Source: Clarkia xantiana subsp. parviflora (lineage: Eukaryota; Streptophyta; Magnoliopsida; Myrtales; Onagraceae). From it: DNA of 64,000 nt. Under the pieces are notes generated by a model. It did no database searches. It saw only the letters and a program-made list of their open reading frames with translations, and had not been told where the DNA came from. This document shows positions 1 to 12,124 of this stretch, piece by piece. The position numbers and the translations under genes were made by a program. Numbering within the stretch: the first letter of the stretch is position 1; every line of letters starts with the position of its first letter. The stretch lies in the NCBI GenBank assembly GCA_036873135.1, contig JAPTYO010000010.1, positions 14,043,134 to 14,107,133 on the forward strand. Direction: 5' to 3'.

Positions 1-922
1 CGAAAACGGGTCGAATTGAGCCCGAAATCGACCCGCGAATGGTGCAGCCGCCGCCCGCTGCCGCCGCCGCTCCCGCCGCTGTCGCCACCGCCTCGCCGCT
101 GCTGGGCCGCCGTGACCTCGCCGGTGGTACTCCTGGTGGTGGCCGGCCGAAATGGGGTCTCACTAGCACCCTAAAGTGAATTCCTAAAATCACTACCTTA
201 GCCCCTCCAAAACTCTCACAACAACCAATTCAAATGTTGATAGTTTTATAAACTATCATAAAGGAGGTGGACTACACAACCTAGTAAGTACCATACATCC
301 AAGAGGTACACTCACATCCACCCTTCATTTTTTAAAGTTGTTGATAACTTGGGTTTTCACCATCAAATGACTTAGCTAAATTTAACTAAGTCGTTTCACA
401 TGGTCTCAACTATTTAAAAACGTTACGTCCATGACTTTTCATACCAAGTCCATTACATGTGATTTTCCAAACCCGGCATTATTTCATTCACTAAAACCGT
501 CGTCTCGCCGTCAAGACGGCCGTCTCGGACGACGGGCTCCCGGAAACCATCATACTGCATGAAAAACGTTTTGTCAAAACTTTCATGATTTATTATCATT
601 TTGATACAATTAGTCGTAGCATAAACGTTCCATATTTATTTGATCATCTTACAAACCCGAAAGATTTCATGTGCGCTCACGTCTTACTTCTTCTAAAAAT
701 CACATTTATCATATTATTCGTAGTCCGTTGTGCTACTAACCCTTTGTGCAGTTATCAAGCATGACCATCTCAAAAAACTAAGGCAAGGAACTCGTCTGAG
801 CCGCGCGTATCCACCCTTGGTAGGTCAAAACTCAAGGTGAGCAGACGACCCGAATCACGCGTATACCCTATCTTAGAATAGAGTTAAACAAAGGTCAAGC
901 CATTATTTAACTCGGGGGCAAG
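1..922 (+). mobile_element. 3' internal tail of a Tat/gypsy-like LTR element (cut by window start)
   Basis: This stretch aligns by eye along its whole length with 21728-22614, the non-coding tail just upstream of the 3' LTR of the complete element at 12909-23368. Shared marks are the CCG-rich start, the nested palindrome near 498-535 and the polypurine stretch at about 911-922 that abuts the LTR. It is therefore the 3' part of a second copy of the same family, in the + orientation. The rest of that copy lies before base 1. No coding capacity is seen. Confidence 0.85.
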
Positions 923-1701
923 TGATGGATATACGCATAATTCGGGCTCGACTTTAATTATTCGGACCTCATACACGCGCGAGACCCTTTACGAAACCCG
1001 ATTTCGAGCTAACCGGGGGAAACCGGGCAAGTCGCGAACTTGCCCGGCATCCCCGGGGGACTTACCCGGAAAATTCCGGGTAAGCCAAGCTAGGTTTACC
1101 CGAAAAATTCCGGGTAAGCTCAACACCCGGGGGGTGTCGCGCACACCCCCCATTTCGTCCCGAATGTATAGGAGACCCGATTTTTAACTAACTCCTATGT
1201 GTCCGAGACCTATGTCTCAAAGGCGCGCGCGTCCCGCTCGTGACAGCCGCCTGAGACGCGCGTCAGAGTCCTTTTCCCAAAGCTCTCCCATGCATCCCGG
1301 TTCACATTTCCACATTGAACCGGGTCAAAACCGGTTTACGGTCCAAGGTCGCCTATAAATAGCCACCTTGGGGGTAAACATTTTCAAGTCACTTTGGGGG
1401 TGAGAATCAAGAAAAGCTCTGACCTCTCTCTAAAAACTCTCTTTCTCTCTCTAGAAACCATCTGATGCTGATCGTCGGAGCGAGCGCACCAAGCACCCCC
1501 CCTCTCCACGGGTGTTGCTTGGTAATGCTCCTCTCGCAGGTGCAGAAGGACGGTGTTTTAGAGAGCCCGAAGGACTTACCGCTGTTCTGAATACGAAGTT
1601 AAGGCCCGTACCTGACTCTAGAGAACGGACTTGGCTCACACCTACCCCGAAGATTTCGACGAGTTATCCAGCGGGCAACCCGCAGTAACTTGGTCGAAAC
1701 A
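923..1701 (+). repeat. 3' LTR of the left-hand gypsy-like element
   Basis: It starts TGATGGATATACGC and ends GGTCGAAACA, matching both LTRs of the element at 12909-23368 (755 bp each). It includes the TATA-like CTATAAATAG near 1353 and the pyrimidine-rich leader. Base changes relative to the other LTRs are more numerous than between the two LTRs of the right-hand element, so this is an older or different copy. The target duplication cannot be checked because the left end is outside the window. Confidence 0.85.
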
Positions 1702-2482
1702 AGTTGTTACCTTTTTTATGAGATCAAAAATCTCAAAGTTATGAATAACTTTACCAAACACTGCATACAATTCGTTGATATGTGGCTGTTTCACATACGT
1801 TCGATCGATTCTATTATTTAATTTCTTGCCGCTGTTGGTGAGAGGGTAGGACGCACAAATGATGAGGTGCAACCGAGAGAAAAAATAGGACCTAAAAAGC
1901 AAATGGTTTGATCAAAGGAAGTCATGCATGACATATATTCGAGCAACAAAAAAAAAACTAATAGTTCGTGAAGAATTTTATTTTGGGTGTTGTAAAGGAC
2001 GACTTCGTTAGGGTTTTATTTAAAGCTAGAAACTATATTTTTTAGAAGCTAGAAACAATTGGATATATAATCTATTATTCTTCCTCTCTCGTTAGGAAAT
2101 TAAATCAAATATATATAGACATAATATATTGAGTAATATATACATACAATCTAGTTAAAACGATTATGTGTATATTTTTAACCTATAAAGTTAATTATTT
2201 TTATTATTATATAGACATGTATATTATTATTGTAATATAAGTGTATATATATTGCTTTATATATAACTACATACGTTGTTATAATCCATCGATGGCTTTT
2301 ATAATTTATTTATCAATGGTAATTATCTATAATATCTTAGTGTTTCAGTAAGAATGAGAATAATATCTATAAACTGACTTAGAGGGGTGCAATTAACTGA
2401 TATTCCATAATTAGTTAATGATGATATTTATTACGATTAATTCTTTTTGTAAAAGAAGAATTTATTAGTTACTTAATAAACA
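1702..2482. other. AT-rich intergenic DNA
   Basis: Low-complexity AT-rich sequence with many short TATA runs. I see no gene, RNA or clear element end here. Confidence 0.5.
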
Positions 2483-2955
2483 TCGTCTACGTGGCGGCGT
2501 ATGATCTTCCGGTATCAAACTGTATAGATAATAAATTTAAAAGGAAACTTTAAATTAATTTGTTTCTTTAAATTGCATAGAAACCAAATTAGGAGATAAA
2601 AAAACTTCTTAATTTTCAACAATAAATATTACGTATCTAAATTTAGAGAACCACTATTAAATTCCGATTAAATTAGGAAACAGTGACTACGTGGACTGTC
2701 CACGTGTCAGATATTAATTCGGCACCGGAAGCCCTCTGACTGACACATGGACAGTCCACGCAGTTGCCGTTTCCTAATTTAATTAGAGTTCTCTAAATTT
2801 AGATACATAATATTGATTGATTGAAAATTAATAAGTATTTGTATCTCCTTTTTTGGTTTCTACGCAATTTAAAGAAACAAATTAATTAAAAGTTTCCTTT
2901 TAAATAGCAAATCTATACAGTTTGGCACCGGAAGACCATAGGCCGCCACGTAAGC
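2483..2955. repeat. Large imperfect inverted repeat made of two copies of a 245-bp dispersed repeat
   Basis: The left arm (about 2483-2708) is the reverse complement of the right arm (about 2741-2955), with roughly 30 bp between them. The right arm, with its flank from 2711 (ATTAATTCGGCACC), is one copy of a dispersed repeat that recurs in the + orientation at about 5290-5485 (diverged), 5932-6190 and 10033-10290. Shared marks are the CACGTGGACAGTCCACG palindrome near the start and CTATACAGTTTGG near the end. The start resembles Helitron 5' termini, so this may be a head-to-head pair of Helitron 5' ends. Confidence 0.7.
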
Positions 2956-3084
2956 AAGGTAAATAAATTAATAAACAATATATAATTTAGGAAAAAAAAT
3001 CAAACAGCTCACGAGCAAAGATCTAATTTGGTAACACATATATACTAACATTTACTAATAATAATAATAATAAGTAACTTATAT

Positions 3085-4455
3085 ATAATGTTGGTGGATG
3101 TCGGTGGTTTAGGGTTGGGATGAGAGATTATATATATATATATAGTACTGTTACGTAAGTTATATAATGGATGACCATCCATCACATATGTAAGATTTAT
3201 CTTTAGCTTTTCACCAAAACAATTGATCATGTCTTGTTAAATTGCATATGGACTAGTCCGGTATGGTTTGGATGTCTCGGCTTGAGATGGGATCGAGGAG
3301 ACGCACCAAATTGGAATGACTGGTTAGAAGATGTTATTTTAAAGGCATCTCGGGAGGGTGAGGCTGCTGCGTTCCGCCGCCTCAAAGTGGAAATTGGAGC
3401 ATGGGAAATCTAGAAGGAGCGTTGTCGGGCCACGTACCAGAATGATCGTCCTAATCCAAATCGAGTAATGGAACGAATTCAGTCCTATGCTGCAGAAATA
3501 TGGACCGCTGAGATGAATCAATTCCCAAGTCGCTCTACAAGTGCACGGAATAACACAGTTGCAACTGATTGGCATGCCCCGTCCCATGGAGTAGTGTCTA
3601 TTTGTTGCGACGGGTCGTGGGCTGAGCAAACTGGGTGGGGAGGAACTGGAGTTGTAGCACGGGATACATCTGGGAATTTGCTAGCGGGAAGAGGTACTCG
3701 TGGCCGGGAACCAAATGCAGCTATGGCGAAAGCAAGAGCTATATTACAAGGAGTTGAGCTCGCAGTTAATCACCAATGGAGGGAAGTCGTCATCGAGTCA
3801 GATGCGGAATACATCGTAAACCAAATCCGACAAACAACGACAAACCCCGACTGGAGACTTGACAACATCATCAGCTCTATTCGTCATATGGCTAGTATGG
3901 TTCAAAACGTGACATTGAAGATCATCCGACGAGGCGCCAACCGTTGTGCGAACTGGGTTGCAATCCAATCCAGAAAGGAGATGTGCCCGGTTAATTGGGT
4001 TGTTGTACCCCCTTCTCCTCTTTTATCAATTATGTTATTAGATTGTATTCCGGGTTGAACATTTGATTTCATAATAAAGCATCAATTTGGCCAAAAAAAA
4101 ATCTTTAGCTTTTCTATTAATACTTTATTTGCAAGGTACTATGTAATTTACTCGACTAAGTATTTTGTTGTAGTTTCATTACAAAGCTAACATTCTGATT
4201 ATTGCTTAATATTTTATTGAGATTCACAGCAGCAACATATTGGTGGCTTATGGTTGGGGTTCGTCGATTAGAGATTATATATACAATGTTACGTAAATTA
4301 TATAATGGATGACCATCCATCACATGTAAGATTTATCTTTATATTTTCTATTAATACTTTAATTACAAAAAGTACTATGTAATTTACTCAAAGCATTTTT
4401 TTTAATTTTATTACAAAGATAATATTTTGATTAATTCTTAATATTTTTCTTTCTA
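3085..4455 (+). repeat. Local duplication, left copy interrupted by a LINE
   Basis: Sequence at about 3085-3212 continued at 4115-4218 is repeated at about 4238-4455. Shared blocks include ATAATGGATGACCATCCATC and the TTCTATTAATACTTTA segment. The left copy carries the LINE insertion at 3213-4100; the right copy lacks it and so acts as an empty-site reference. Confidence 0.75.
3213..4100 (+). pseudogene. 5'-truncated LINE (zf-RVT remnant plus RNase H-like domain)
   Basis: The insertion is flanked by a 14-bp target duplication ATCTTTAGCTTTTC (3199-3212 and 4101-4114) and ends in an A-rich tail after AATAAAGCATC, as expected for target-primed insertion. Coding remnants begin with a zf-RVT-like segment (HVLLNCIW..PVWFG) from about 3215. 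An ORF from 3468 to 4058 has RNase H-like motifs: CDGSW, an acidic ESDAEY and a final RRGANRCANW, typical of the RVT_3 domain at the C-terminus of plant L1-type LINEs. An in-frame TAG at 3411-3413 interrupts the reading frame upstream. The endonuclease and reverse transcriptase are missing, so this is a dead 888-bp copy. Confidence 0.85.
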
Positions 4456-5289
4456 ATGCAGTTGTTAAGTTAGTGGATAATCATACAAAAGCTGAGAGAA
4501 GGGTGCTTGAATACGTTTAGACAACTCAGTCTGTCGATTATAATTTTGGTTATCAGTGTAGTTAAGTGTATTTTTTTAATACTATTTTTTTTTTTTAAAG
4601 TTTTTAGTTATTTTGACATTTCATGAGATTGAATAATGAAAAATATTTTATATCAAAGATGTATATAGTAAATAAAAGATAATATTTATTAATTATTTTA
4701 CCTTCCTAGGCTCGAGGAAGAGAATATTAAGCCGAAAAAATACAAAGACATGGTTTAATACACAAAGTTGTCAACGATTACCTTTTGGATAATCTGAATG
4801 TTTACTCAAGTTGTTTGAGTAATTTTCTATCTTTGATTTGATCAGCAATCAGTAAAAAAAAAATAGGGTACAATTGCTGAGACTAATATTTTCATGTCAC
4901 GATATATATAACCAATAGTTACGATATTTTAGGTAACAACTACTAGAATTGGTGTTGAAAGAGTTGGTGTAGAAGTAATATAGTTAATGGTGCTCCATTG
5001 GTGCAATACAGGGTTTGAAGGAAAATTGGAAAGCCTCGCATCAAGAATGGTCAAGAAAGCTGGTACGTAAACGTAGTTGGAACTAGAATAAACAAAAGCA
5101 ACTTAGTTCAGATTTTGGCAAGCAAGTCTAATTCTAGCTTTTAAGCAGATGATGAAAAGGCGACGTGCTGTTTCAACTTCACTGGTCAATTTATTTACCA
5201 AATCTATTAATTATTATCTTTTATTATCTATAATATTATATTAAAAAAATTGGTCAAAATAATATTATATTAATTCTACTGTTGATATT
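4456..5289. other. AT-rich intergenic DNA
   Basis: No coding signature or element terminus recognised. If the Helitron reading of the region is right, this is the interior of a non-autonomous copy. Confidence 0.4.
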
Positions 5290-5485
5290 TTCTACACGTG
5301 TCGTTTTGGTCAATCAATGTTTCCTAATTTAATCAGGGTTCATATAAATTTAGATAGTAAATATTGATTACTGCAATTTTAAAATATTTTTAAACTTTTA
5401 ATTTAATATCTACAAAAATAAAGACATAAAAAAGTCTTATATAGTTTCTATTTGAAATATCATCTATACAGTTCAATATATATAT
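5290..5485 (+). repeat. Diverged copy of the 245-bp dispersed repeat
   Basis: It shares ACACGTGTC, TTTCCTAATTTAATC, AAATTTAGATA..AATATTGATTA and ATCTATACAGTTC in the same order as the copies at 2741-2955 and 5932-6190, but with many changes and a lost centre. Confidence 0.55.
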
Positions 5486-5682
5486 ATATATATGTAATGT
5501 GTAATTATTATTGTTATTAATTAATTAAAATATAAAGCTGTGTATTTTTATTATATTTAGGTAAAATGTTAGTATTCCGCTTTTTTAATTTCAATTTGAT
5601 GAAAATATAACAAAATAAAATAAATGAAAAGATATGAAAACGCCGAAATGATAGATTAGGTGCTTGATAATTGCAATCTATG

Positions 5683-5720
<38 letters not shown>

Positions 5721-5899
5721 ATGTATTTACAAATTTTGGTATTTTGATAGAAACAAATACATTCTTGCAACTATTTCATCATAAAAAGTTCTCAACTATT
5801 CAAATAAAGTTTGTAAAAAAAAAATAGTATAATGTATTAACATTTATAATTACACATATATACATATAAATGTTTAGAATATTAACCGGTTTCAAATCC

Positions 5900-5931
5900 A
5901 TTTTTACTCGGTGCGCGGGGTTAGCAGCTAG
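5900..5931 (+). repeat. Helitron-like 3' terminus (degraded hairpin, CTAG end)
   Basis: GGTGCGCGGGGTTAGCAGCTAG followed by T resembles the better preserved terminus at 9680-9708. The left arm of the terminal hairpin is eroded. A copy of the 245-bp repeat starts directly after it, so two elements may abut here. Confidence 0.45.
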
Positions 5932-6190
5932 TATTATATTAATTCGGTATCGGAAGCCCTCTAGCCGACACGTGGACAGTCCACGTAGTCACCGTTTCCT
6001 AATTTAATCGGAATTTAATAGGGGTTCCCTAAATTTAGATACATAATATTGATTAGTTGAAAATTAAGAAGTATTTTTATTTCCTATTTTGGTATCTACG
6101 CAATTTATAGAAATAAATTAATTAAAAGTTTCCATTTAAATAGTAAATCTATACAGTTTGGTTCCGGAAGACCATAAGCCACCACATAAG
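5932..6190 (+). repeat. Copy of the 245-bp dispersed repeat (candidate Helitron 5' end)
   Basis: It begins TATTATATTAATTCGG and carries ACACGTGGACAGTCCACGT, the TTTCCTAATTTAATCGG block and the terminal ATCTATACAGTTTGG block. It is the same length and orientation as the copy at 10033-10290. With the terminus at 9708 it could bound a non-autonomous Helitron of about 3.8 kb. Confidence 0.6.
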
Positions 6191-6247
6191 CAATAATATA
6201 AATTGAAATATATTAAAAATAATATATCTGATTAACAATTCTTAAAA

Positions 6248-6401
6248 GAGCAATGCTAGGTCATGCGACCAATACAGTGCGACTAGCATGGGACAAGAAG
6301 ACAAAACATCCAAAAATTAATTAAATAATAATTGACCAAAGGTTCATAACATTAGTCGTATGATAATCGCAGGATGAGAGTCGCATGTTGAAGCATTTTC
6401 C
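6248..6401. mobile_element. 154-bp MITE with 9-bp target duplication
   Basis: The segment is flanked by TTCTTAAAA on both sides (6239-6247 and 6402-6410). Its ends form short imperfect inverted repeats: GAGCAATGCT at the left and GGAAAATGCT on the complementary strand at the right. The 9-bp duplication fits Mutator-like elements. No coding capacity. Confidence 0.6.
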
Positions 6402-7400
6402 TTCTTAAAAACGATTGTTATATATATATAGAAGTAAACCAACCAAACTTAATTAAAAAAATTAGTAATACGTTAACTTTGATTATATATATATATATAT
6501 ATATTGTATAAATATATTTGCCGAATTAAACCCCTAAAATTCGGCTAATGTATATAGAATAATATTAGCTTTCTAGAATTTGGCTAAAACCTAATCTGCA
6601 CAATATATATATATAACTAAATAATTAACGGGGTAGTGTCTAAGCCAGCAAGTCTTCTTGAACAATAGGAGCTCGAATTTTTCGAGGTATTTTTTCTTGA
6701 GGGTATTCCATGAATTTTTAGTCTATTACCACAAATTTGTTATTCCAACTCGAATCATATGTTCTTTTATCTTCTTAATGATTCAGTTCTCATATAAAAT
6801 TTGTTGGATACACTTATATTTATTTTTAACATGTTAAGCTCTATAAATATGGTTAATTCAAAATTATAATTTAATTTTTTCTATAGGTGCATCGAACCTG
6901 AAGCATTGGTTGCAAATAAAGAAGATCGCCAAAGATAACAAAGTGTATCTGCTAGCTAGCCTCTATAACGATATCGACATCAGTAACATTAATCTATAAG
7001 AGAAGTTACATCAACAAACTCTGCAAAAATATGTAAGTTCATCAAGCTCTCCAAGTTAGGGTTGCTTTCAGTATTTTTCTTCTAATCTATGTATAACATA
7101 ATTTAAAGCAGAGATTCATAGAGTATCCTCAATTTTTAGGTGCTCTATATCCATGGAGAGAATTGAAAGAAGACGGTGATGGAGTCGAATCTATAAGGTG
7201 ACTGGGTAAGAGAAAAAGATATGTAGGGAGTTCATATACAAAACGTGTTCGCTACAAGGGTTTCATGGAAGATGAGGCTAGGTGGTTGGTAGATAATAGA
7301 CATCAAAATGATTGGTACACTAAATTGATGACACAATCAAATTCTAACTGAGTATGAACCATCATTCGATTATGCAAAAAAAAAAAAAAAAATCATATGA
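6402..7400. other. AT-rich region with unrecognised gene-like patches
   Basis: Mostly AT-rich with TATA runs. Patches at about 6880-6990 and 7140-7360 have codon-like composition but are broken by stops in all frames. They could be decayed captured gene fragments; I cannot name a source. Confidence 0.35.
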
Positions 7401-7730
7401 TATATTTACATATGATTATCCGTGTTAGGAAATTGTTGCTGTGTAATAACTAAATCTTGAAGATGTTCAAACAAGAATGTACACTGCCCATTGCTTACTT
7501 TGCGGCTATGCGGTGCAGACTGTAGAGTGCGATTTACATGATACATTGTTTGAACAATTGTTTTATAATATTTACATATGATTATCCATGTTAGGAAATT
7601 GTTGCTGTGTGATAACTAAATCTTGAAGATGTTCAAACAAGAATGTACCCATTGCTTACTTTGCGGCTGTGCGGTGCAGACTGTAGAGTGCGATTTAAAT
7701 GATACATTGTTTGAACAATTGTTTTATAAT
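7401..7730 (+). repeat. Tandem duplication, two units of about 165 bp
   Basis: The unit beginning TTTACATATGATTATCC at 7405 is repeated from 7571. The second copy lacks 6 bp and has a few substitutions. Both contain TTGCTTACTTTGCGGCT and GATACATTGTTTGAACAATTG. No function is apparent. Confidence 0.8.
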
Positions 7731-8974
7731 ACATGAATTTAATATTAAAAAATTCAATTTAATTTTTTTTAGGGTTGGGGAAAGAAAGAGACAGGAAGAT
7801 GCGATGTGAAGATGAGAACGTGCCATGGAGAGTACATAATCACATCGTAACACACCAGGTTACTCATCGAGTGTGGTTTCTCTGCTTAACACTTTCAAAC
7901 AATTTCGTATACTAACTCTCGAATGAACCCAAGTTACCAAACGACATTCTGCTGTTCTTGGTCGTAGAAACTCGACCCATGTATGGTAATTTTTTTATTT
8001 TTTATTTTAGTATATATATAAATGTAATCAATAATTAATGTAATATAATAATAATAATTATTATTATATAAATTTAATGAAAAAATTTGGAATCTAATCT
8101 ATTATATTCTCGGTTTATCTCACATTATTAGTTGTTATTAGAAGTGAAGATTAACAAAATTATTTGAATGTTTTTGTGCATATATATAATTCGAATGGAA
8201 AAATAGAGAGAGAATGAATGCATAAGCTCCAATATACACCGTGATATGATTTTATGGTTTGATTAAGATTAAGTACATAATATTCGACTTTTATTAAAGA
8301 TATGATTTAAATTTATGAAAATAAATCTATCCAGAGACAAATTTAGAACACTTTTCAGTTTTCACAATATACTATATATATGTATCGTTTATTATAACAA
8401 TACTTTTTAATTTTAATAGTATATTAAAAAATAATACCTATTATCTATTATATACTAAATTTTAGTCTATTTTTATTATTATTATTAACATTCGCTTATG
8501 AGTTACTAAATTAATTATTATTTTTTGGTAATCTATCAAACGTCGAGACCGTGTTCTTTACAGTTTTGACCGAGATTTATCAGATTATAAGTAAAAAGAT
8601 TCTCAACGGAGCAATTTTAACGTTAATGCGAATATTTTCTCGAAAGGACCAAGATTATTATTCATGATAAGAAATATCTCCTTTTACTCGAGAGCAATTT
8701 TCAGGTTTGAAGTTTATTTTGCACAATTTTATATTTGATCAACAATGAGAGTTTTTTTTCTTTAAAAAATAGTCATATATAGTTTTTTTTTTAATTAGTA
8801 TTTGTAAGGAGCCTCTATCAAGAGAAATTTTACAGTGGCTTGGAATTACCTAATATAAACAAACCTCCTTCCGAACCATCAAGATTAACATGCAGAGAAT
8901 CATAACTTGCAGAGTGGCATCAACAAAATGAGCCTAGCCGCAACTTCTTTCGTTAAGCCAAAAGAGCTTCACTT
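7731..8974. other. AT-rich intergenic DNA
   Basis: Short stretches at 7780-7980 and 8810-8975 have higher complexity, but I recognise no protein. The rest is low-complexity AT sequence. Confidence 0.4.
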
Positions 8975-9420
8975 TTCAGACCAAGAAATTCAATCTCAAC
9001 ACCATCACGATTGATGTGAAAAATATAATATTAGTTATATCGAAACTTATTATATTAGTGTGGTTTTTTTTATGAAGCAAAACTTATATCGAATCATATT
9101 TTTTAATAGTTTCATCATACATGTTTTTTAATTATTTATCTCAATTTTTTTTAAATGTAGTTGAACCAAGAAGCTCAATATCAACACCACCGCGATCGAG
9201 ATGCAAAATAGAAAATCAGTTTATATTAAAACTTATTAATGGTAAGAAAAATATTATATCAAATATTCTTTTTTAATTTCATATTGTTTTGTTAATTTTA
9301 TTGTACATGTTTCTGACTTATTTTATCTCGGTAGATTTTTTTTATAGGTACACTAAGGAGTTCACCCTCAACACCCTATCTATCGATATGCATATTAAAC
9401 AATTTAAATAAGAATAAACT
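8975..9420 (+). repeat. Three diverged tandem units of about 185 bp
   Basis: Related blocks start near 8981, 9166 and 9351. Each has a motif of the form CAAGAAnnTCAATnTCAACACC followed about 20 bp later by an ATGnAnAA stretch and a T-rich spacer. Divergence is high, so the array is old. Confidence 0.5.
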
Positions 9421-9677
9421 TAAAATTACTCAGCAGATACCAACAAATAAAAATAAGTAAATGTTAAAATTTTATATTATATTATATTGTCTTATAAAAA
9501 TAATATATAATGTTGATTATTTTAATTCTATGAAATATTTTAAATAATAATTTGTATTAAATACTTTAATTAAATTAATGCATTACTGTTAGTTAATTTT
9601 CTATCCAAAAAATATGTTACATTAATTTTTAATGATAATTTTATTTTATTTTTTCATTTTTTTTTTTTGAAAATTTT

Positions 9678-9708
9678 CTCCCGCGCGGTGCGTGGGGTTA
9701 GTGGCTAA
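9678..9708 (+). repeat. Helitron-like 3' terminus
   Basis: A 7-bp GC-rich hairpin (CCCGCGC at 9680-9686, GCGTGGG at 9690-9696, one G-T pair) is followed 8 nt later by CTAA and then T. This is the diagnostic Helitron 3' end: a hairpin shortly before CTRR, inserted before T. Confidence 0.65.
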
Positions 9709-10032
9709 TATAATATAATTAGGATGCATATAGATAGCCTAGGTTTTTGTCATGTCACCAACAAGTATTTTAATTGGTTTGTAATTGTTTTGTAACTTCT
9801 TTATATGTGTTACACATATCTATTTTTCATTCAATTATTTAATCTCACATTTTTTTCTATATGTATATTAGTTGATCTTGATTTGTATTCTAATTCACAT
9901 TTTTCATATTCATATTTTAATAGATTTTGTGAGCTTTAATCTATCTAACAAAACTAATTTGTGCAACATTTAGTTAAAATAGTGTTAACAACTAGGGTAT
10001 CAATTGGATCGCCACTACTACCTAGTCTACTA
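9709..10032. other. Short AT-rich spacer between two Helitron-like ends
   Basis: No gene or repeat recognised. Confidence 0.4.
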
Positions 10033-10290
10033 TCTACTATTAATTCGGCATCAGAAGCCCTCTGGCTGACACGTGGACAGTTTGTCCAGTCAGCGTTGCT
10101 TAATTTAATCGGAATTTAATAAGGGTTCTCTAAATTTAGATACATAATATTGATTGATTCAAAATTAAGAAGTTTTTTTATATCTTATTTTGGTCACTAC
10201 GCAATTTAAAGAAACAAATTAATTAAAAGTTTCCTTTTAAATTCATTATTATCAATACAGTTTGATACTGAAAGACTATAGGCCGTAGCA
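10033..10290 (+). repeat. Copy of the 245-bp dispersed repeat (Helitron-like 5' end)
   Basis: It starts TCTACTATTAATTCGGC after an A. This fits the TC start and A/T insertion preference of Helitrons. It ends with the CAATACAGTTTGATAC block. The internal palindrome is partly lost. No matching 3' terminus is seen downstream before the LTR element. Confidence 0.6.
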
Positions 10291-12084
10291 CTATATGTTT
10301 AGAAAATAATATATAAAGCAATATATATTATAAATTTTATACGGACCGGAGATCACCAAGGCATCAATTCCTATATAAAGACCAACATTTAGTAATTTTA
10401 CTAATTTACTATTTAAATCACCCAAATATTTAATGGAAATAACGAATGTATATAAAAAGGAGAAAGTACAACGAAAAGGAATTAATAACTTACTATTTGT
10501 TTACTATTTTATATTTTTATAATAAAACTGCAATATACAATCACATATATATAGAGAAAGAGATGATTATGTACGGCATATACAACCACATACATGGAAA
10601 TATAATAATATTAAATTACTATATATATGTTTTAGTAAATCTCAACACATAATAGAAAGGTGTATATAAGGGACCGACAGATTTAATTTCAAATATATTG
10701 AGTAAATAAAAATAATATGTATATATATATACAATATAACCCAACCCTAAAACATGATCAAGACTCACGCAACATCAATCCAAGCCTAAGGTACCTACGT
10801 CACTAATTAATATCTAATAAGCTAGCATAAATGCTAATGTCTTTTTCCTTAACCGTTTCCTCAATATTTTATTTTTTTACGGCAACTTCTTGTGAGAATG
10901 TTTATCAGAAATTGGACGAAACTGAGGTTTCATTCTAATAATGTGTTTGATAATACATGAAGTTATTGCTTTGAAAGATTTGGTTGCACAAGTGGATGTT
11001 CATTTGATGGTCCATGTATCAGAAATTGGACCAAATTGAGGTTGCGTTCTAAATATGTGTTTAGTAATGTAGGAATTGATTACTTTGAAAGATTTGGTTG
11101 CACAAGTGAATGTTCGTTTGATGGTCCGCGTATCGTATTTTAAGAATAGCATTAAATCTTTATTAGAGGAAGATGCGGGATTGAACGTAAGTCTTTTTGT
11201 GGGAGCTTAGTTGTTATCACGGACGTGTATCACAAGGATGTTGTATTTATTTGATTACGGTTTTATTTATCCAAATTTATGTGTTATTTAACTTATTTAG
11301 TTATTTTTTAAATCATACTATTTATGCGATTAACCCATAGTCTCTAGAAACCCGCAGCTTCGTAAGATAGTAAAAACCAAATGAAGGTACAATTATTTCT
11401 TTTCTAATAATATTATACTCCATCTTATGTTCGTAATTATAATGAGTTTATGTCAAAATCACTAATTTGATTGAACCAGAAGGATATATGGAAACTACGA
11501 ATTTTTACTACATAAAGTACTTGCGTTCCAATTGCGTAACTGCGAAATGCTTGGTAAATTCACTGAAACTGATTTGAGTTTTCTCTTCATTTATATTGTT
11601 TCTTTTATGTGATACATCAATCTCTTATGTTAGTTTGAGCATTATATTTGTGTTGGTGTTTGTTAGATTGATGTTCCATTTTGATAGCCTAAACTGAGAA
11701 TGCAATTCATCATTAAAATTTGAAAGCAAGTGATGTTTCTCACTTCTTCCTATACTTACTACAATTCCAAGTGTATCCGAAGAGCTCACTAGGACATGAT
11801 CCCATAAAAGCTATACAGAATTGAAGATTCTCACTTCTTTGAAGAAAAAAATCTCATGTTGAAAAATATTAAATATATATATATGGGTAAACTCTTCCTT
11901 TATTGAAATTTGGTTATGCATATATCATCATCCAAATTATCACAAAATATTTGAATATGAATGAGTCAGTTTTTTGTTCAGTTTCAAAAGTTTTTATTTT
12001 TATTTTTAAGATTATTACTTTATTTCTGTGAATCACTCTGGTATTCAATTATGTATTCTGCAATATGTTATGATTTTAATATTT

Positions 12085-12124
<40 letters not shown>

